This document shows positions 14,882-21,151 of a DNA stretch of 30,234 bases, in pieces; position 1 is the stretch's first letter, and each line of letters begins with the position of its first letter. The position numbers were made by a program, and so were the translations under genes. This DNA comes from a virus. The notes under the pieces were generated by a model. That model made no database searches and had not been told where the DNA came from. It worked only from the letters and a program-made list of their open reading frames with translations. The DNA lies in the IMG/VR virus record IMGVR_UViG_3300007640_003853, positions 1 through 30,234 of that record. The stretch is one strand, 5' to 3'.

Positions 14882-15514
14882 ATGTCAGGGGGAATGCACA
14901 AACGACTTAAGAGTGCAGGGTGCTTTCAAAATGAAGACGGTAACTTTATTTGTGAGGTAGAGAATCGTCCTAAGAAGGTTGCAATCTTTGGATCAGCAAG
15001 AACCAATCCAGATTCTGGACTTTATAAGTCTGTCGAGAGGATGTCAAAGGAACTTGCACAAGATGGATGGGTCATTGTGACTGGTGGGGGCCCCGGCAGT
15101 ATGGAAGCAGCCAATAAGGGCGCTTATGGTGTGTGTGGCGAAGATCATGAGTGTTCCATTGCTCATGCAATCTACTTACCTTTTGAAGAAGCCATCAATC
15201 GATATGTTCAATCACACACCAAGCACGATGAGTTCTTCTCAAGACTCGAAACTTTCTCTCAGTGTGATGCTTTTGTTGTTAGTCCTGGTGGCATCGGAAC
15301 TCTTCTGGAAATGGCACTCATCTACCAACTCATTCAAGTTAATCACTTGGATAAGAAGCCAGTTATCTGTGTTGGAAGAATGTGGAGAACCCTAAGAGAT
15401 TGGTTAGAGAATGAGATGTTGGATTCAGAGTTTCTCACTTATGATGAGATGAAACTCATTCACTATGTGGATCGGTTCTCGGAAGCTACCCAACTCCTAA
15501 AGGGTATGTTATGA
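14882..15514 (+). CDS. LOG-family protein (nucleotide phosphoribohydrolase-like)
   Basis: 210 residues. The Rossmann-like core has VAIFGSAR (33-40), TGGGPGSMEAANKGA (67-81) and SPGGIGTLLE (134-143), the PGGxGTxxE signature of LOG/'lysine decarboxylase' proteins. Characterised members cleave nucleoside 5'-monophosphates, releasing free base and ribose 5-phosphate (cytokinin-activating enzymes and the PpnN group). In a phage it could recycle nucleotides during host takeover, or act on signalling nucleotides (inference). It has its own promoter-like box and a very strong ribosome-binding site. Confidence 0.85.
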   Translation: MSGGMHKRLKSAGCFQNEDGNFICEVENRPKKVAIFGSARTNPDSGLYKSVERMSKELAQDGWVIVTGGGPGSMEAANKGAYGVCGEDHECSIAHAIYLPFEEAINRYVQSHTKHDEFFSRLETFSQCDAFVVSPGGIGTLLEMALIYQLIQVNHLDKKPVICVGRMWRTLRDWLENEMLDSEFLTYDEMKLIHYVDRFSEATQLLKGML

Positions 15515-15536
15515 TATGGACATCCATTAAAGAATC

Positions 15537-15764
15537 ATGACTGAAGAACGAAAGATCTATCACGAACTCAAGTCCGACACTAAGTTCTACATTGAAGAGA
15601 CTCGGTTTGGTCTTTGGACCAGCTTTCTCTTAGATGGGACAGGACTTGTCACGTCAGGAACTAAGGAGGCATGTTTGGAGATAACACCCTGGCATGTTTA
15701 TTGGGCGAAGTTTGGTTATGATGGAGATGCTCATCAACATGAGACCTCAGACTATCAGCTCTGA
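15537..15764 (+). CDS. Hypothetical protein
   Basis: 75 residues, polar with several aromatic residues (KFYIEETRFGLWTSF; WHVYWAKFGYDGD) and a His-containing end. No known motif. It lies 22 bases after the LOG-family gene, and its TGA falls in the inverted repeat before the next gene. Confidence 0.55.
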   Translation: MTEERKIYHELKSDTKFYIEETRFGLWTSFLLDGTGLVTSGTKEACLEITPWHVYWAKFGYDGDAHQHETSDYQL

Positions 15765-15786
15765 CTAAATAATCAAACAATTAGTC
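15763..15786 (+). promoter_or_regulatory. Inverted repeat containing a late-promoter-like box
   Basis: GACTAA (15763-15768) and TTAGTC (15781-15786) are perfect inverted repeats around 12 bases, and CTAAATAAT (15765-15773) lies within them. As DNA it is a candidate late promoter for the Lys-rich gene; as RNA it forms a weak hairpin without a T-run, so a terminator is unlikely. Confidence 0.4.
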
Positions 15787-15794
15787 GGAAACCG

Positions 15795-16319
15795 ATGAAG
15801 AGATTTGAAGACTTTATGTGGGAGGCTCATCATAAATTGGATGAGTCTTCTCTATCTCGTCTCGTCAAAAAGGGAGAGAAGGGCGGTACCGCTTACATGT
15901 CTGCCGAACGTGGTGACAAGTCTAATAAAGAAAACAAGGCACGCACCAAACAACTCGGTAAAGACATTCGTGGTTCTGGTCTTCCTGGCCCCACCAAAGT
16001 GGAAGGTCAATATAAAGAAGCAGGTCAGGACAAACCCAGTAAAGAATCATCTTATGCTGTCTCATCTGGTAAGATGGGAAAGCGTAAGTTCAAGAAGACA
16101 ATCAAGAAACTGGGTTCCAAGTACAACCAAGACTCTGTGTTGGTTCAGAAGAATAAGAAGACTGATGCCAAACTTCACCCCACAACTAAAGCAGGTAAGA
16201 AAGACCTGAAAGGATGGGACGGAAAGGTTGGTAAGATGAAACCCGGTGGCACTGGTGAGATGCAGACTCGCATCAAGGGTAAGACCTTCACCATGGAAGA
16301 GAAAGACATCCCTGGTTGA
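15795..16319 (+). CDS. Lysine-rich basic protein
   Basis: 174 residues, very rich in Lys and Gly with few hydrophobics and no Cys. It begins MKRFEDFMWEAHHK and contains repeated basic stretches (KRKFKKTIKKLGSKYN at about 96-111). Likely disordered and nucleic-acid- or capsid-associated; the short acidic/aromatic N-terminus resembles a targeting tag, as in internal head proteins (inference only). A late-promoter-like box precedes it, and the strong sigma70-type promoter at 16316 begins over its stop codon. Confidence 0.6.
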   Translation: MKRFEDFMWEAHHKLDESSLSRLVKKGEKGGTAYMSAERGDKSNKENKARTKQLGKDIRGSGLPGPTKVEGQYKEAGQDKPSKESSYAVSSGKMGKRKFKKTIKKLGSKYNQDSVLVQKNKKTDAKLHPTTKAGKKDLKGWDGKVGKMKPGGTGEMQTRIKGKTFTMEEKDIPG

Positions 16320-16345
16320 CAAATTAATAAGAACAGAGTTATAAT
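16316..16345 (+). promoter_or_regulatory. Consensus sigma70-type promoter TTGACA-N18-TATAAT
   Basis: TTGACA at 16316-16321 and TATAAT at 16340-16345 are both perfect, with 18 bases between. This is the best host-type promoter in the window and should be used early, before the late sigma is made. It would drive the small gene at 16370, the membrane peptide and the glutaredoxin. Confidence 0.8.
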
Positions 16346-16369
16346 CTATTCAAAACAGATTATCATCAC

Positions 16370-16540
16370 ATGGGTAAAAGAGAAAGAAAAGTAGTTCTTC
16401 GAAACACCAACCTCAGTTCCTTAAGGCTCGCTAAAGCCTGGGAGGAACGTGGGTGCGTGGTTCTTTGGCAGGACCCAGACAACCCCAAAGCAAAACCAAT
16501 TCCATTTATGGAAGCATTCAAAAAACATCACAACATATGA
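16370..16540 (+). CDS. Small basic hypothetical protein
   Basis: 56 residues: basic start (MGKRERKVVLRN), helix with SLRLAKAWEERG, then VVLWQDPDNPKAKPIPF and a basic end. First gene behind the consensus promoter at 16316, so probably an early protein; many such early proteins bind host machinery, but nothing in this sequence says which. Overlaps the next gene by ATGA. Confidence 0.55.
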   Translation: MGKRERKVVLRNTNLSSLRLAKAWEERGCVVLWQDPDNPKAKPIPFMEAFKKHHNI

Positions 16541-16641
16541 AAGAAGATCCTTACAGTTTGTCCCCCTCACTGATAAACACAGTGGGGGGATTTGTCATCG
16601 CATTACTTACATACACAGTTCCGTTGCTTATACTACTATGA
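16537..16641 (+). CDS. Tiny membrane peptide
   Basis: 34 residues from ATG 16537: polar start (MKEDPYSLSPS), then a hydrophobic helix (VGGFVIALLTYTVPLLILL). An upstream in-frame start would overlap the previous gene heavily and is not used. ATGA overlaps on both sides support translation. Its coding region carries a very stable hairpin (16563-16589) that could affect expression of this peptide and of glutaredoxin. Confidence 0.5.
   Translation: MKEDPYSLSPSLINTVGGFVIALLTYTVPLLILL
16563..16589 (+). promoter_or_regulatory. Stable intragenic hairpin, possibly an attenuator
   Basis: A 10-pair stem (CCCCTCACTG with CAGTGGGGGG, one G-T wobble) around a 7-base loop ATAAACA, followed by ATTTGTC rather than a clean T-run. 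It sits inside the 34-codon gene, 48 bases before glutaredoxin. It could be a weak terminator or an mRNA-stability element. Confidence 0.5.
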
Positions 16642-16874
16642 CGTTTATCGTTTACTCGAAACCTGGATGTTCCTATTGCACAAAGGTCAAAAAAGTGTTA
16701 GAATTAGCAGAACAATCACACGTTATCTACACACTTGATAGAGAATTCTCTGGTTCAGAATTCAAAGACACATTTGGACACAAAGCCACGTTTCCTCAAG
16801 TTACAGTAAACGATAAACATATTGGTGGTTGTATTGAAACAGTCAAGTACCTAAGGGAAAAACAATTAGTATGA
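16638..16874 (+). CDS. grx: Glutaredoxin
   Basis: 78 residues from ATG 16638 (the longer in-frame ORF overlaps other genes). Typical glutaredoxin: GCSYC (10-14) with the redox pair C11/C14, TFPQV with the cis-Pro, and HIGGC near the end for glutathione binding. It would donate electrons, most likely to ribonucleotide reductase, as T4 NrdC does. No reductase gene is present in the window. Downstream of the early promoter at 16316, which fits a role in nucleotide supply. Confidence 0.9.
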   Translation: MTFIVYSKPGCSYCTKVKKVLELAEQSHVIYTLDREFSGSEFKDTFGHKATFPQVTVNDKHIGGCIETVKYLREKQLV

Positions 16875-17224
16875 TTTTAGAACACGAAGCACTTTGTGGA
16901 GAAGTTGAAGAGGCTGTGGAGTTTGCCCTTAGGGGTAAGTTCACTTTGGATACCTATGAACGTCTCCAACATAACAATTCAGCAAGATCTGTAGCTGAAG
17001 CTTTCATTGAAAGTAGAACGGCCGCAAACATTAACAGCATCATTCTTGATCTGGAGGAGTATGTTGATGGAGGCAATAAAAAACTGAGGGAGACCTACGG
17101 ACATCTTTCTTTCACAGAGGCAACAAAGATCAAAGAATATCTTTATGGTCTTCTTGAGGGGGCTTGGAGGTTTAGTCATGAAAGAAGAAGAACAAGGCGG
17201 CGGTCCTCTGCAACCCATAAATAA
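16871..17224 (+). CDS. Hypothetical protein
   Basis: 117 residues, helical: acidic first part (LEHEALCGEVEEAVEFALRG), SARSVAEAFIESRTAANINS in the middle and a very basic end (HERRRTRRRSS). Starts by ATGA on the glutaredoxin stop. No family recognised. The basic tail overlaps the next gene in another frame. Confidence 0.6.
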   Translation: MILEHEALCGEVEEAVEFALRGKFTLDTYERLQHNNSARSVAEAFIESRTAANINSIILDLEEYVDGGNKKLRETYGHLSFTEATKIKEYLYGLLEGAWRFSHERRRTRRRSSATHK

Positions 17225-17417
17225 ACTTAAGAATCGACCGCTCCGTCCTAATCGAGGGATGGAGCTGTTGCTCAACAAAAATAGGAGGGAGAAGGAACCA
17301 TCGAAACTATTTCAAGTAAAGTTTGGTAAGTTAATCTCACTCTTTGGTTTGGAGATTCATTTCCTTATCGACTTTCACTTGATCAAGAACAAAAAGAATC
17401 AAGGGGAGGAGAAGTAA
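17178..17417 (+). CDS. Hypothetical basic protein
   Basis: 79 residues from ATG 17178, chosen because GGAGG lies 8 bases upstream; the in-frame ATG 17145 lacks this. Basic, with a hydrophobic C-terminal half (KFGKLISLFGLEIHFLIDF) that could contact a membrane. It overlaps the preceding gene by 47 bases and the next by one base. A CATAAATAA late-promoter-like box lies inside it at 17216-17224. Confidence 0.5.
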   Translation: MKEEEQGGGPLQPINKLKNRPLRPNRGMELLLNKNRREKEPSKLFQVKFGKLISLFGLEIHFLIDFHLIKNKKNQGEEK

Positions 17418-17635
17418 TGTTGGCAGTCACCCTTACGCTAGCTGGACTCATGTCATTTGCGTTTCTAATTATTGGAACACTGGTTGGATGGGTCGCTCGA
17501 GGTTTCGCTCAAGAAAGAATCACTAATTTTTATCCAATGCATCCTGAATTCTTGGATCAAAATGGGAATATTATTCCCGATGAGATCATGAGTGTTAGGT
17601 TTGAGAACCCAGAAGATTTTATGGATGAACCCTAA
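17417..17635 (+). CDS. Membrane-anchored hypothetical protein
   Basis: 72 residues: one transmembrane helix (about 3-30, LTLAGLMSFAFLIIGTLVGW), then a soluble domain with MHPEFLDQNGNIIPDEIMS and an acidic end. The soluble part looks conserved rather than random. The start overlaps the previous stop (TAATG) and has GGGGAGGAG upstream. Function unknown. Confidence 0.62.
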   Translation: MLAVTLTLAGLMSFAFLIIGTLVGWVARGFAQERITNFYPMHPEFLDQNGNIIPDEIMSVRFENPEDFMDEP

Positions 17636-17640
17636 ATAAA
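17632..17640 (+). promoter_or_regulatory. Late-promoter-like box CTAAATAAA
   Basis: Overlaps the stop of the membrane protein gene, 24 bases ahead of the gene at 17664. Same core as the other candidate late boxes of the window. Confidence 0.45.
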
Positions 17641-17663
17641 CACACTGAAGTACACTTATCACT

Positions 17664-18128
17664 ATGGCTACATCAACAAAAACTAAACTTCCACCTAATC
17701 CTTTTGTGTTTGAGGTTTTGGATCTGGTACATAAACAGAGAACGAAAGCAAAGAAGGTGGAAGTTTTGAAAGAGTATCGTAATGATGCTCTTACATCAGT
17801 TCTTATTTGGAACTTTGATGACAGTGTCGTTTCCCTTCTTCCTGATGGGGAGGTTCCCTTCAATCGGAATGATGTTCCTGTGGGAACCGACCACACCTCT
17901 CTAAGGAAGGAGTGGAAGAACCTCTATCACTTTGTGAAGGGAGGGAACGATAGTCTCTCTAAGACTCGCAGAGAGTCCATGTTCATTCAGATGCTGGAAG
18001 GTCTGCATCCCAATGAAGCGGACATTGTGTGTCTGGTGAAGGATAAGAGACTTGGAGCTAAGTACAAACTCACCAGAGAAGTTGTGGAGCAAGCATATCC
18101 CGACATTCAATGGGGTGGTCGCTCATGA
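17664..18128 (+). CDS. Conserved phage protein (DUF6433-like)
   Basis: 154 residues. It opens with a polar start, FVFEVLDLVHKQRTKAKKVEVL, then NDALTSVLIWNFDDSVVSLLPDG, and later FIQMLEGLHPNEADIVCLVKDKRL. This layout recalls a small protein conserved in T4-type and related phages that I know as DUF6433; its function is not established to my knowledge. Preceded by a late-promoter-like box and overlapping the next gene by ATGA. Confidence 0.65.
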   Translation: MATSTKTKLPPNPFVFEVLDLVHKQRTKAKKVEVLKEYRNDALTSVLIWNFDDSVVSLLPDGEVPFNRNDVPVGTDHTSLRKEWKNLYHFVKGGNDSLSKTRRESMFIQMLEGLHPNEADIVCLVKDKRLGAKYKLTREVVEQAYPDIQWGGRS

Positions 18129-18319
18129 GTGGTTTCAAGGATGAGAAAACAGTTGAGTTTGATCTTCCAGTGGACAACGAGGAAGTCAATAAGCTTCTGA
18201 AAAGATATAAGAAACTCAAGAAGTATCAGAGGTCTAATCTGTTTACGATTAAGACACTTGATGGTACTGAGGACATCATCTCAAAGATGATCGAGGAAGC
18301 TCGCGAGGAGGGGTTCTGA
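18125..18319 (+). CDS. Small hypothetical protein
   Basis: 64 residues from ATG 18125 (ATGA with the preceding stop; an in-frame ATG at 18110 is also possible). Charged helical protein, NEEVNKLLKRYKKLKKYQRS then an acidic end (MIEEAREEGF). Partner of the preceding gene by position. No domain recognised. Confidence 0.55.
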   Translation: MSGFKDEKTVEFDLPVDNEEVNKLLKRYKKLKKYQRSNLFTIKTLDGTEDIISKMIEEAREEGF

Positions 18320-18343
18320 TAATTCCTAAACTTTTGTAAAGGA

Positions 18344-18359
18344 GTTAGGGATCCCTAAC
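18344..18359. repeat. Perfect 16-bp palindrome
   Basis: GTTAGGGATCCCTAAC reads the same on both strands. As DNA it could bind a dimeric regulator; as RNA it folds to a 6-pair stem with a GATC loop. It ends where a late-promoter-like box (CATAAATAA, 18359-18367) begins. Confidence 0.6.
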
Positions 18360-18367
18360 ATAAATAA
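18359..18367 (+). promoter_or_regulatory. Late-promoter-like box CATAAATAA
   Basis: ATAAATA core immediately after the palindrome. Transcription from it would make the structured leader of the DUF4278 gene. Confidence 0.5.
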
Positions 18368-18377
18368 GTTATAGTGA

Positions 18378-18446
18378 GTGGGTAGAGGAAACTCTATCCC
18401 CACACGTTGGTTTTATATGGATCGTTATGGTAGATCCTTATAAAAC
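18378..18446 (+). promoter_or_regulatory. Two consecutive RNA hairpins in the leader
   Basis: Hairpin 1: TAGAG-GAAA-CTCTA (18383-18396), a GNRA-type tetraloop, extended by GTGGG/CCCAC pairing with small bulges. Hairpin 2: GTTTTATATGGATC (18410-18423) pairs with GATCCTTATAAAAC (18433-18446), 13 of 14 positions, loop of 9. Neither is followed by a T-run, so they are not simple terminators. Confidence 0.6.
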
Positions 18447-18455
18447 GCAAGTAAG

Positions 18456-18530
18456 GTGACGCGGAACGAAGCCGTTCATCTTGGTTACCACCCAGGACGC
18501 AAACGCCATCCGAAGCAACGGGACGACACG
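18456..18530 (+). promoter_or_regulatory. Candidate glutamine-II (downstream-peptide) riboswitch
   Basis: Several pieces resemble the glutamine-sensing RNAs of marine cyanobacteria and their phages, as I remember them: CCGTTCATC (18472-18480) whose CCGTT pairs with AACGG (18517-18521), an internal stem CTTGG/CCAGG (18480-18484 with 18492-18496), a GACGCAAACGC core (18496-18506) and CCGAAG (18510-18515). Its position directly upstream of a small DUF4278 gene also fits. GAACG (18464-18468) can pair with CGTTC (18473-18477) and would compete with the outer stem, a possible switch. The match is from memory and needs a covariance-model search. Confidence 0.5.
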
Positions 18531-18583
18531 GATCCCCGAAAGGGTAAAGGTGTAAAACAGTTCACGTTTCTAGGAGAAAACAA

Positions 18584-18802
18584 ATGAGTAAGGTTACTTA
18601 CCGTGGTGTGCCCTATGACACCGAAGATACAAAAGAACTTCGCACAGTCGATACAGTTCTGACCTACAGAGGAGTGTCTCACCGTCGTGTGATTCTTCCC
18701 CCAATGGAAAGAATTCGTCAGGCTGAGTTGAAGAAATCTCGTCTTCACGATGCCCAAATGGCACATCTTATAAGCAACTCTTCCCACATGGTGGTGGAAT
18801 AA
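18584..18802 (+). CDS. DUF4278-type small protein (two YRG repeats)
   Basis: 72 residues. The motif TYRGVPYDTED (residues 4-14) is repeated as LTYRGVSHRR (about 26-35); a YRG-containing start is characteristic of DUF4278 proteins, which are common in cyanobacteria. The remainder is basic and helical. AGGAG ends 7 bases before the ATG. The gene follows a 220-base structured leader with a riboswitch-like part, so nitrogen-linked control is possible (inference). The protein's biochemical role is not known. Confidence 0.7.
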   Translation: MSKVTYRGVPYDTEDTKELRTVDTVLTYRGVSHRRVILPPMERIRQAELKKSRLHDAQMAHLISNSSHMVVE

Positions 18803-18823
18803 TCCTATCAAGGAGGAAAGATC

Positions 18824-18913
18824 ATGGAATCATTTACTGTGATCAGTTTCATCATAATAACATCCACTTTTTTAATGGCTATTATTGTTTCGGAAGTTAA
18901 TCTGTTGAAGTGA
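18824..18913 (+). CDS. Tiny membrane peptide
   Basis: 29 residues, almost entirely one hydrophobic helix (FTVISFIIITSTFLMAIIVS). A near-perfect AAGGAGG lies 7 bases upstream, so translation is credible in spite of the length. Followed at once by a rho-independent terminator, making it the last gene of the DUF4278 transcript. Confidence 0.62.
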   Translation: MESFTVISFIIITSTFLMAIIVSEVNLLK

Positions 18914-18914
18914 A

Positions 18915-18942
18915 GAGAGGTCTTAACGGCCTCTCTTTTTTT
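18915..18942 (+). terminator. Rho-independent terminator
   Basis: GAGAGG pairs with CCTCTC, extended by two further pairs (one T-G) around the loop TTAAC, and is followed by seven T. Closes the DUF4278/membrane-peptide transcript. Confidence 0.9.
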
Positions 18943-18973
18943 CGTTATGATGTAAGGAAGAGTGGGAACATCT

Positions 18974-19132
18974 ATGGAAAAAGAGAAACTAAAATTAATT
19001 GTCAGAAACCTTAAGCTTCTCGTTGATGCTTTAGAGTCTGAAGTTTACTCGGACGTAGAGTCGTATTTGTATCGAGAACCTGAGGTTAAGTTAGCAGACT
19101 ACGACGAAGTTTTTGAGGACGATGATGATTGA
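18974..19132 (+). CDS. Small acidic hypothetical protein
   Basis: 52 residues: a basic amphipathic helix (KLKLIVRNLKLLVDALESE) followed by an acidic part ending DYDEVFEDDDD. First gene after the terminator at 18915. The charge split suggests a protein-binding role, but none is known. Its end overlaps the next gene. Confidence 0.55.
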   Translation: MEKEKLKLIVRNLKLLVDALESEVYSDVESYLYREPEVKLADYDEVFEDDDD

Positions 19133-19370
19133 CATAACACATTCTTGGAAGGATTGGAGGTACACCGACGACCGTTTGGCGTTAAGATCACAATGTATTC
19201 TTCGACTTCTAAAAGAATATGGTGGAGTTAAAATCGATACCGCACCTTACAAGACGAGAGATCTCTTTGAATGTGCTCATGATTGGATCTCACAAGGGAA
19301 CCAATCAGTTGATGGTATAGTAAACTACTTCAAAGTAACAAGGTTAAATGAAATCAAAGAAAGCAGCTAA
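19125..19370 (+). CDS. Hypothetical protein
   Basis: 81 residues. The start could be ATG 19122 or 19125; GAGG at 19115-19118 fits the second slightly better. Contains Trp-rich HSWKDWRYTDDRLALRS, then a helical part and DLFECAHDWIS. No recognised family. It overlaps the previous gene by 8 bases and the next by 23. Confidence 0.55.
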   Translation: MIDITHSWKDWRYTDDRLALRSQCILRLLKEYGGVKIDTAPYKTRDLFECAHDWISQGNQSVDGIVNYFKVTRLNEIKESS

Positions 19371-19515
19371 GTACATTCTCAAACATCCAGAAATGTTTAC
19401 TGACGGAGATGTGATTTATGCACAACGTTGGTTGTCTGAGAAAAAGAATAGAAAACTTGCAAAGAAATTGAATGAAAAACAAAGTGAGATTGATCTCAGT
19501 CACACCCGACGCTGA
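19348..19515 (+). CDS. Small basic hypothetical protein
   Basis: 55 residues, strongly basic and helical (MKSKKAAKYILKHPEMF; then KKNRKLAKKLNEKQ). Its last 44 bases overlap the start of thyX in another frame. No domain recognised; the long overlaps on both sides make it a moderate call. Confidence 0.45.
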   Translation: MKSKKAAKYILKHPEMFTDGDVIYAQRWLSEKKNRKLAKKLNEKQSEIDLSHTRR

Positions 19516-20125
19516 GAAGAACATTGCTTATTGTGCAAGAGTATCTAATCCAAAGAATCAAAATAATGAATCCTTTGAAGGTCTCCTGAGATACTGTATT
19601 AAGCATCAACATTGGAGCATCTATGAGCAAGCTTTTATGACTCTGGAGATTGAAACCTCCAGAGGAATTGCTGCTCAGATCTTGAGACATAGGAGCTTCA
19701 CATTCCAGGAGTTTTCTCAGCGTTATGCTGATGCCAGTTTCTTGGGAAACATTGAACTTCCAGAACTTCGTGGTCAGGATGAAAAGAATCGCCAGAACTC
19801 TATTGAGGGAGCACTGGATCCTGAGATTGTGGAAAGGTTTGAGAGGCAGATGAATACCCTATTCAGTTCTGCTGTGAATCTTTACCAGAATATGTTGGAT
19901 GAAGGAGTCGCAAAAGAGTGCGCAAGGTTTGTTCTCCCTCTGGCAGTTCCCACCAGAATGTATATGAGCGGCTCAATTCGATCATGGATTCATTACATCA
20001 ATCTGAGATCCGGACACGGAACACAGAAAGAACACATGGAGATTGCTAACGCATGTCGTGACATCTTCTGTCAAGAGTTTCCTGTAATTGCTGGTGCTCT
20101 GGGTTGGATTGATGAAAATAAATAA
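19472..20125 (+). CDS. thyX: Flavin-dependent thymidylate synthase
   Basis: 217 residues. The ThyX signature lies at 72-85 (RHRSFTFQEFSQRY), where the family has RHRxxSxNExSxRY; the Ser and the first Arg residues bind dUMP and FAD. The C-terminal half has RFVLPLAVPTRMYMSGSIRSWIHYINLR, typical of the family. It makes dTMP from dUMP using methylene-tetrahydrofolate and reduced FAD, supplying phage DNA synthesis. The usual Asn of the motif is replaced by Gln here. A late-promoter-like AATAAATAA overlaps its stop. Confidence 0.95.
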   Translation: MKNKVRLISVTPDAEKNIAYCARVSNPKNQNNESFEGLLRYCIKHQHWSIYEQAFMTLEIETSRGIAAQILRHRSFTFQEFSQRYADASFLGNIELPELRGQDEKNRQNSIEGALDPEIVERFERQMNTLFSSAVNLYQNMLDEGVAKECARFVLPLAVPTRMYMSGSIRSWIHYINLRSGHGTQKEHMEIANACRDIFCQEFPVIAGALGWIDENK

Positions 20126-20136
20126 GATTATTATGT

Positions 20137-20142
20137 TATAAT
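20137..20142 (+). promoter_or_regulatory. Putative -10 box (TATAAT) just ahead of a start codon
   Basis: TATAAT preceded by TATGT, 3 bases before ATG 20146. Transcription would begin inside that gene, so it more likely serves phoH and later genes, or the true start of the small gene lies further in (next Met codon at 20197). Confidence 0.38.
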
Positions 20143-20145
20143 TTA

Positions 20146-20397
20146 ATGGCCTCATATCCAGTAGTTAACACCAAAACAGGTGAACAAAAAGAAGTAAGAA
20201 TGAGTGTTCATGAATGGGATCAGTGGAAATCTGACAACCCTGATTGGACACGGGACTACAGTGATCCCAGCACAGCTCCTGGTTGTGTTGAATTGGGTCA
20301 TTGGTCCGACAGACTAAAGAAGACACATCCAGGTTGGAATGATGTCCTCCACAAGGCGTCTAAAGCGCCCAGGTCTAGAGTAAAACCATTGAAGTAA
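20146..20397 (+). CDS. Conserved small hypothetical protein
   Basis: 83 residues: YPVVNTKTGEQKEVRMSVHEWDQWKSDNPDW, then a Pro/Gly-containing loop and a basic end (KKTHPGWNDVLHKASK). The N-terminal half has the look of an FmdB-type regulatory protein without its zinc Cys residues. Four bases separate it from phoH. Function unknown. Confidence 0.6.
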   Translation: MASYPVVNTKTGEQKEVRMSVHEWDQWKSDNPDWTRDYSDPSTAPGCVELGHWSDRLKKTHPGWNDVLHKASKAPRSRVKPLK

Positions 20398-20401
20398 CAG
20401 A

Positions 20402-21151
20402 ATGTCACGAAAGCACAGAGAAAATCCTGTCCCCTTTGGGATGAGCAATCGGACGATGAAGCGCAAGAAGCCAATTAATCTTGACTACATCCACAAAATT
20501 GAGCCCCTAACAGAGAACCAAGAAGAGTTCTTTAAATCCTATAAGCTGAATCAGAACATGGTTGCTTATGGGGTTGCGGGCACTGGTAAAACGTTCATCA
20601 CTCTTTATAATGCTCTGATGGATGTTCTCAGTGATAAAACTCCATACGAAAAGATCTACATTGTCAGATCTTTGGTAGCGACAAGAGAGATTGGTTTCCT
20701 TCCCGGAGACCATGAAGATAAATCCTCCCTTTACCAAATTCCATATAAGAATATGGTGAAGTATATGTTTGAGATGCCAGACGACTCATCCTTTGAGATG
20801 TTGTACGCTAACTTAAAAGCTCAAGGGACGATCAGTTTCTGGAGCACCTCATTCATTCGTGGAACAACACTAGACAATGCGATCATCCTTGTTGATGAGT
20901 TTCAGAATCTAAACTTCCACGAACTTGATTCAATGATCACAAGAGTTGGTACCAACTCCAAGATTATGTTCTGTGGAGATGCCACACAGACTGACTTGGT
21001 GAAGACCAATGAGAGGAACGGAATCGTTGATTTTATGAAGATTCTGAAGAACATGCAATCATTTGATATGGTTGAGTTTGAAGCAGAAGACATCTGTCGT
21101 TCTGGATTGGTCAAGGAATACATCATTGCAAAACTTGAGTGTGGTCTTTAA
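20402..21151 (+). CDS. phoH: PhoH-like ATPase
   Basis: 249 residues. Walker A is GVAGTGKT (57-64) and Walker B IILVDEFQN (161-169), with VRSLVATREIGFLPGD (88-103) and FCGDATQTDL near the end, all typical of PhoH proteins. It is a P-loop NTPase related to superfamily 1 helicases; PhoH is common in marine phages, often listed as phosphate-stress related, though its real role in infection is not settled. A Lys/Arg-rich N-terminal 25 residues precede the core. TAATG overlap couples it to the nuclease. Confidence 0.92.
   Translation: MSRKHRENPVPFGMSNRTMKRKKPINLDYIHKIEPLTENQEEFFKSYKLNQNMVAYGVAGTGKTFITLYNALMDVLSDKTPYEKIYIVRSLVATREIGFLPGDHEDKSSLYQIPYKNMVKYMFEMPDDSSFEMLYANLKAQGTISFWSTSFIRGTTLDNAIILVDEFQNLNFHELDSMITRVGTNSKIMFCGDATQTDLVKTNERNGIVDFMKILKNMQSFDMVEFEAEDICRSGLVKEYIIAKLECGL

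Noticed and set aside
15763-15786. The inverted repeat before the Lys-rich gene as a terminator.
   Set aside because: The stem is short and A/T-rich, the loop is 12 bases, and no T-run follows; a late-promoter context explains it better.
18456-18586. A 43-codon GTG-started frame through the riboswitch-like region, ending on the DUF4278 start (ATGA).
   Set aside because: It coincides with the paired and conserved-looking RNA elements, has no good ribosome-binding site, and its basic, low-complexity product looks like translated structural RNA. It is kept as an alternative because the ATGA junction is typical of real genes here.
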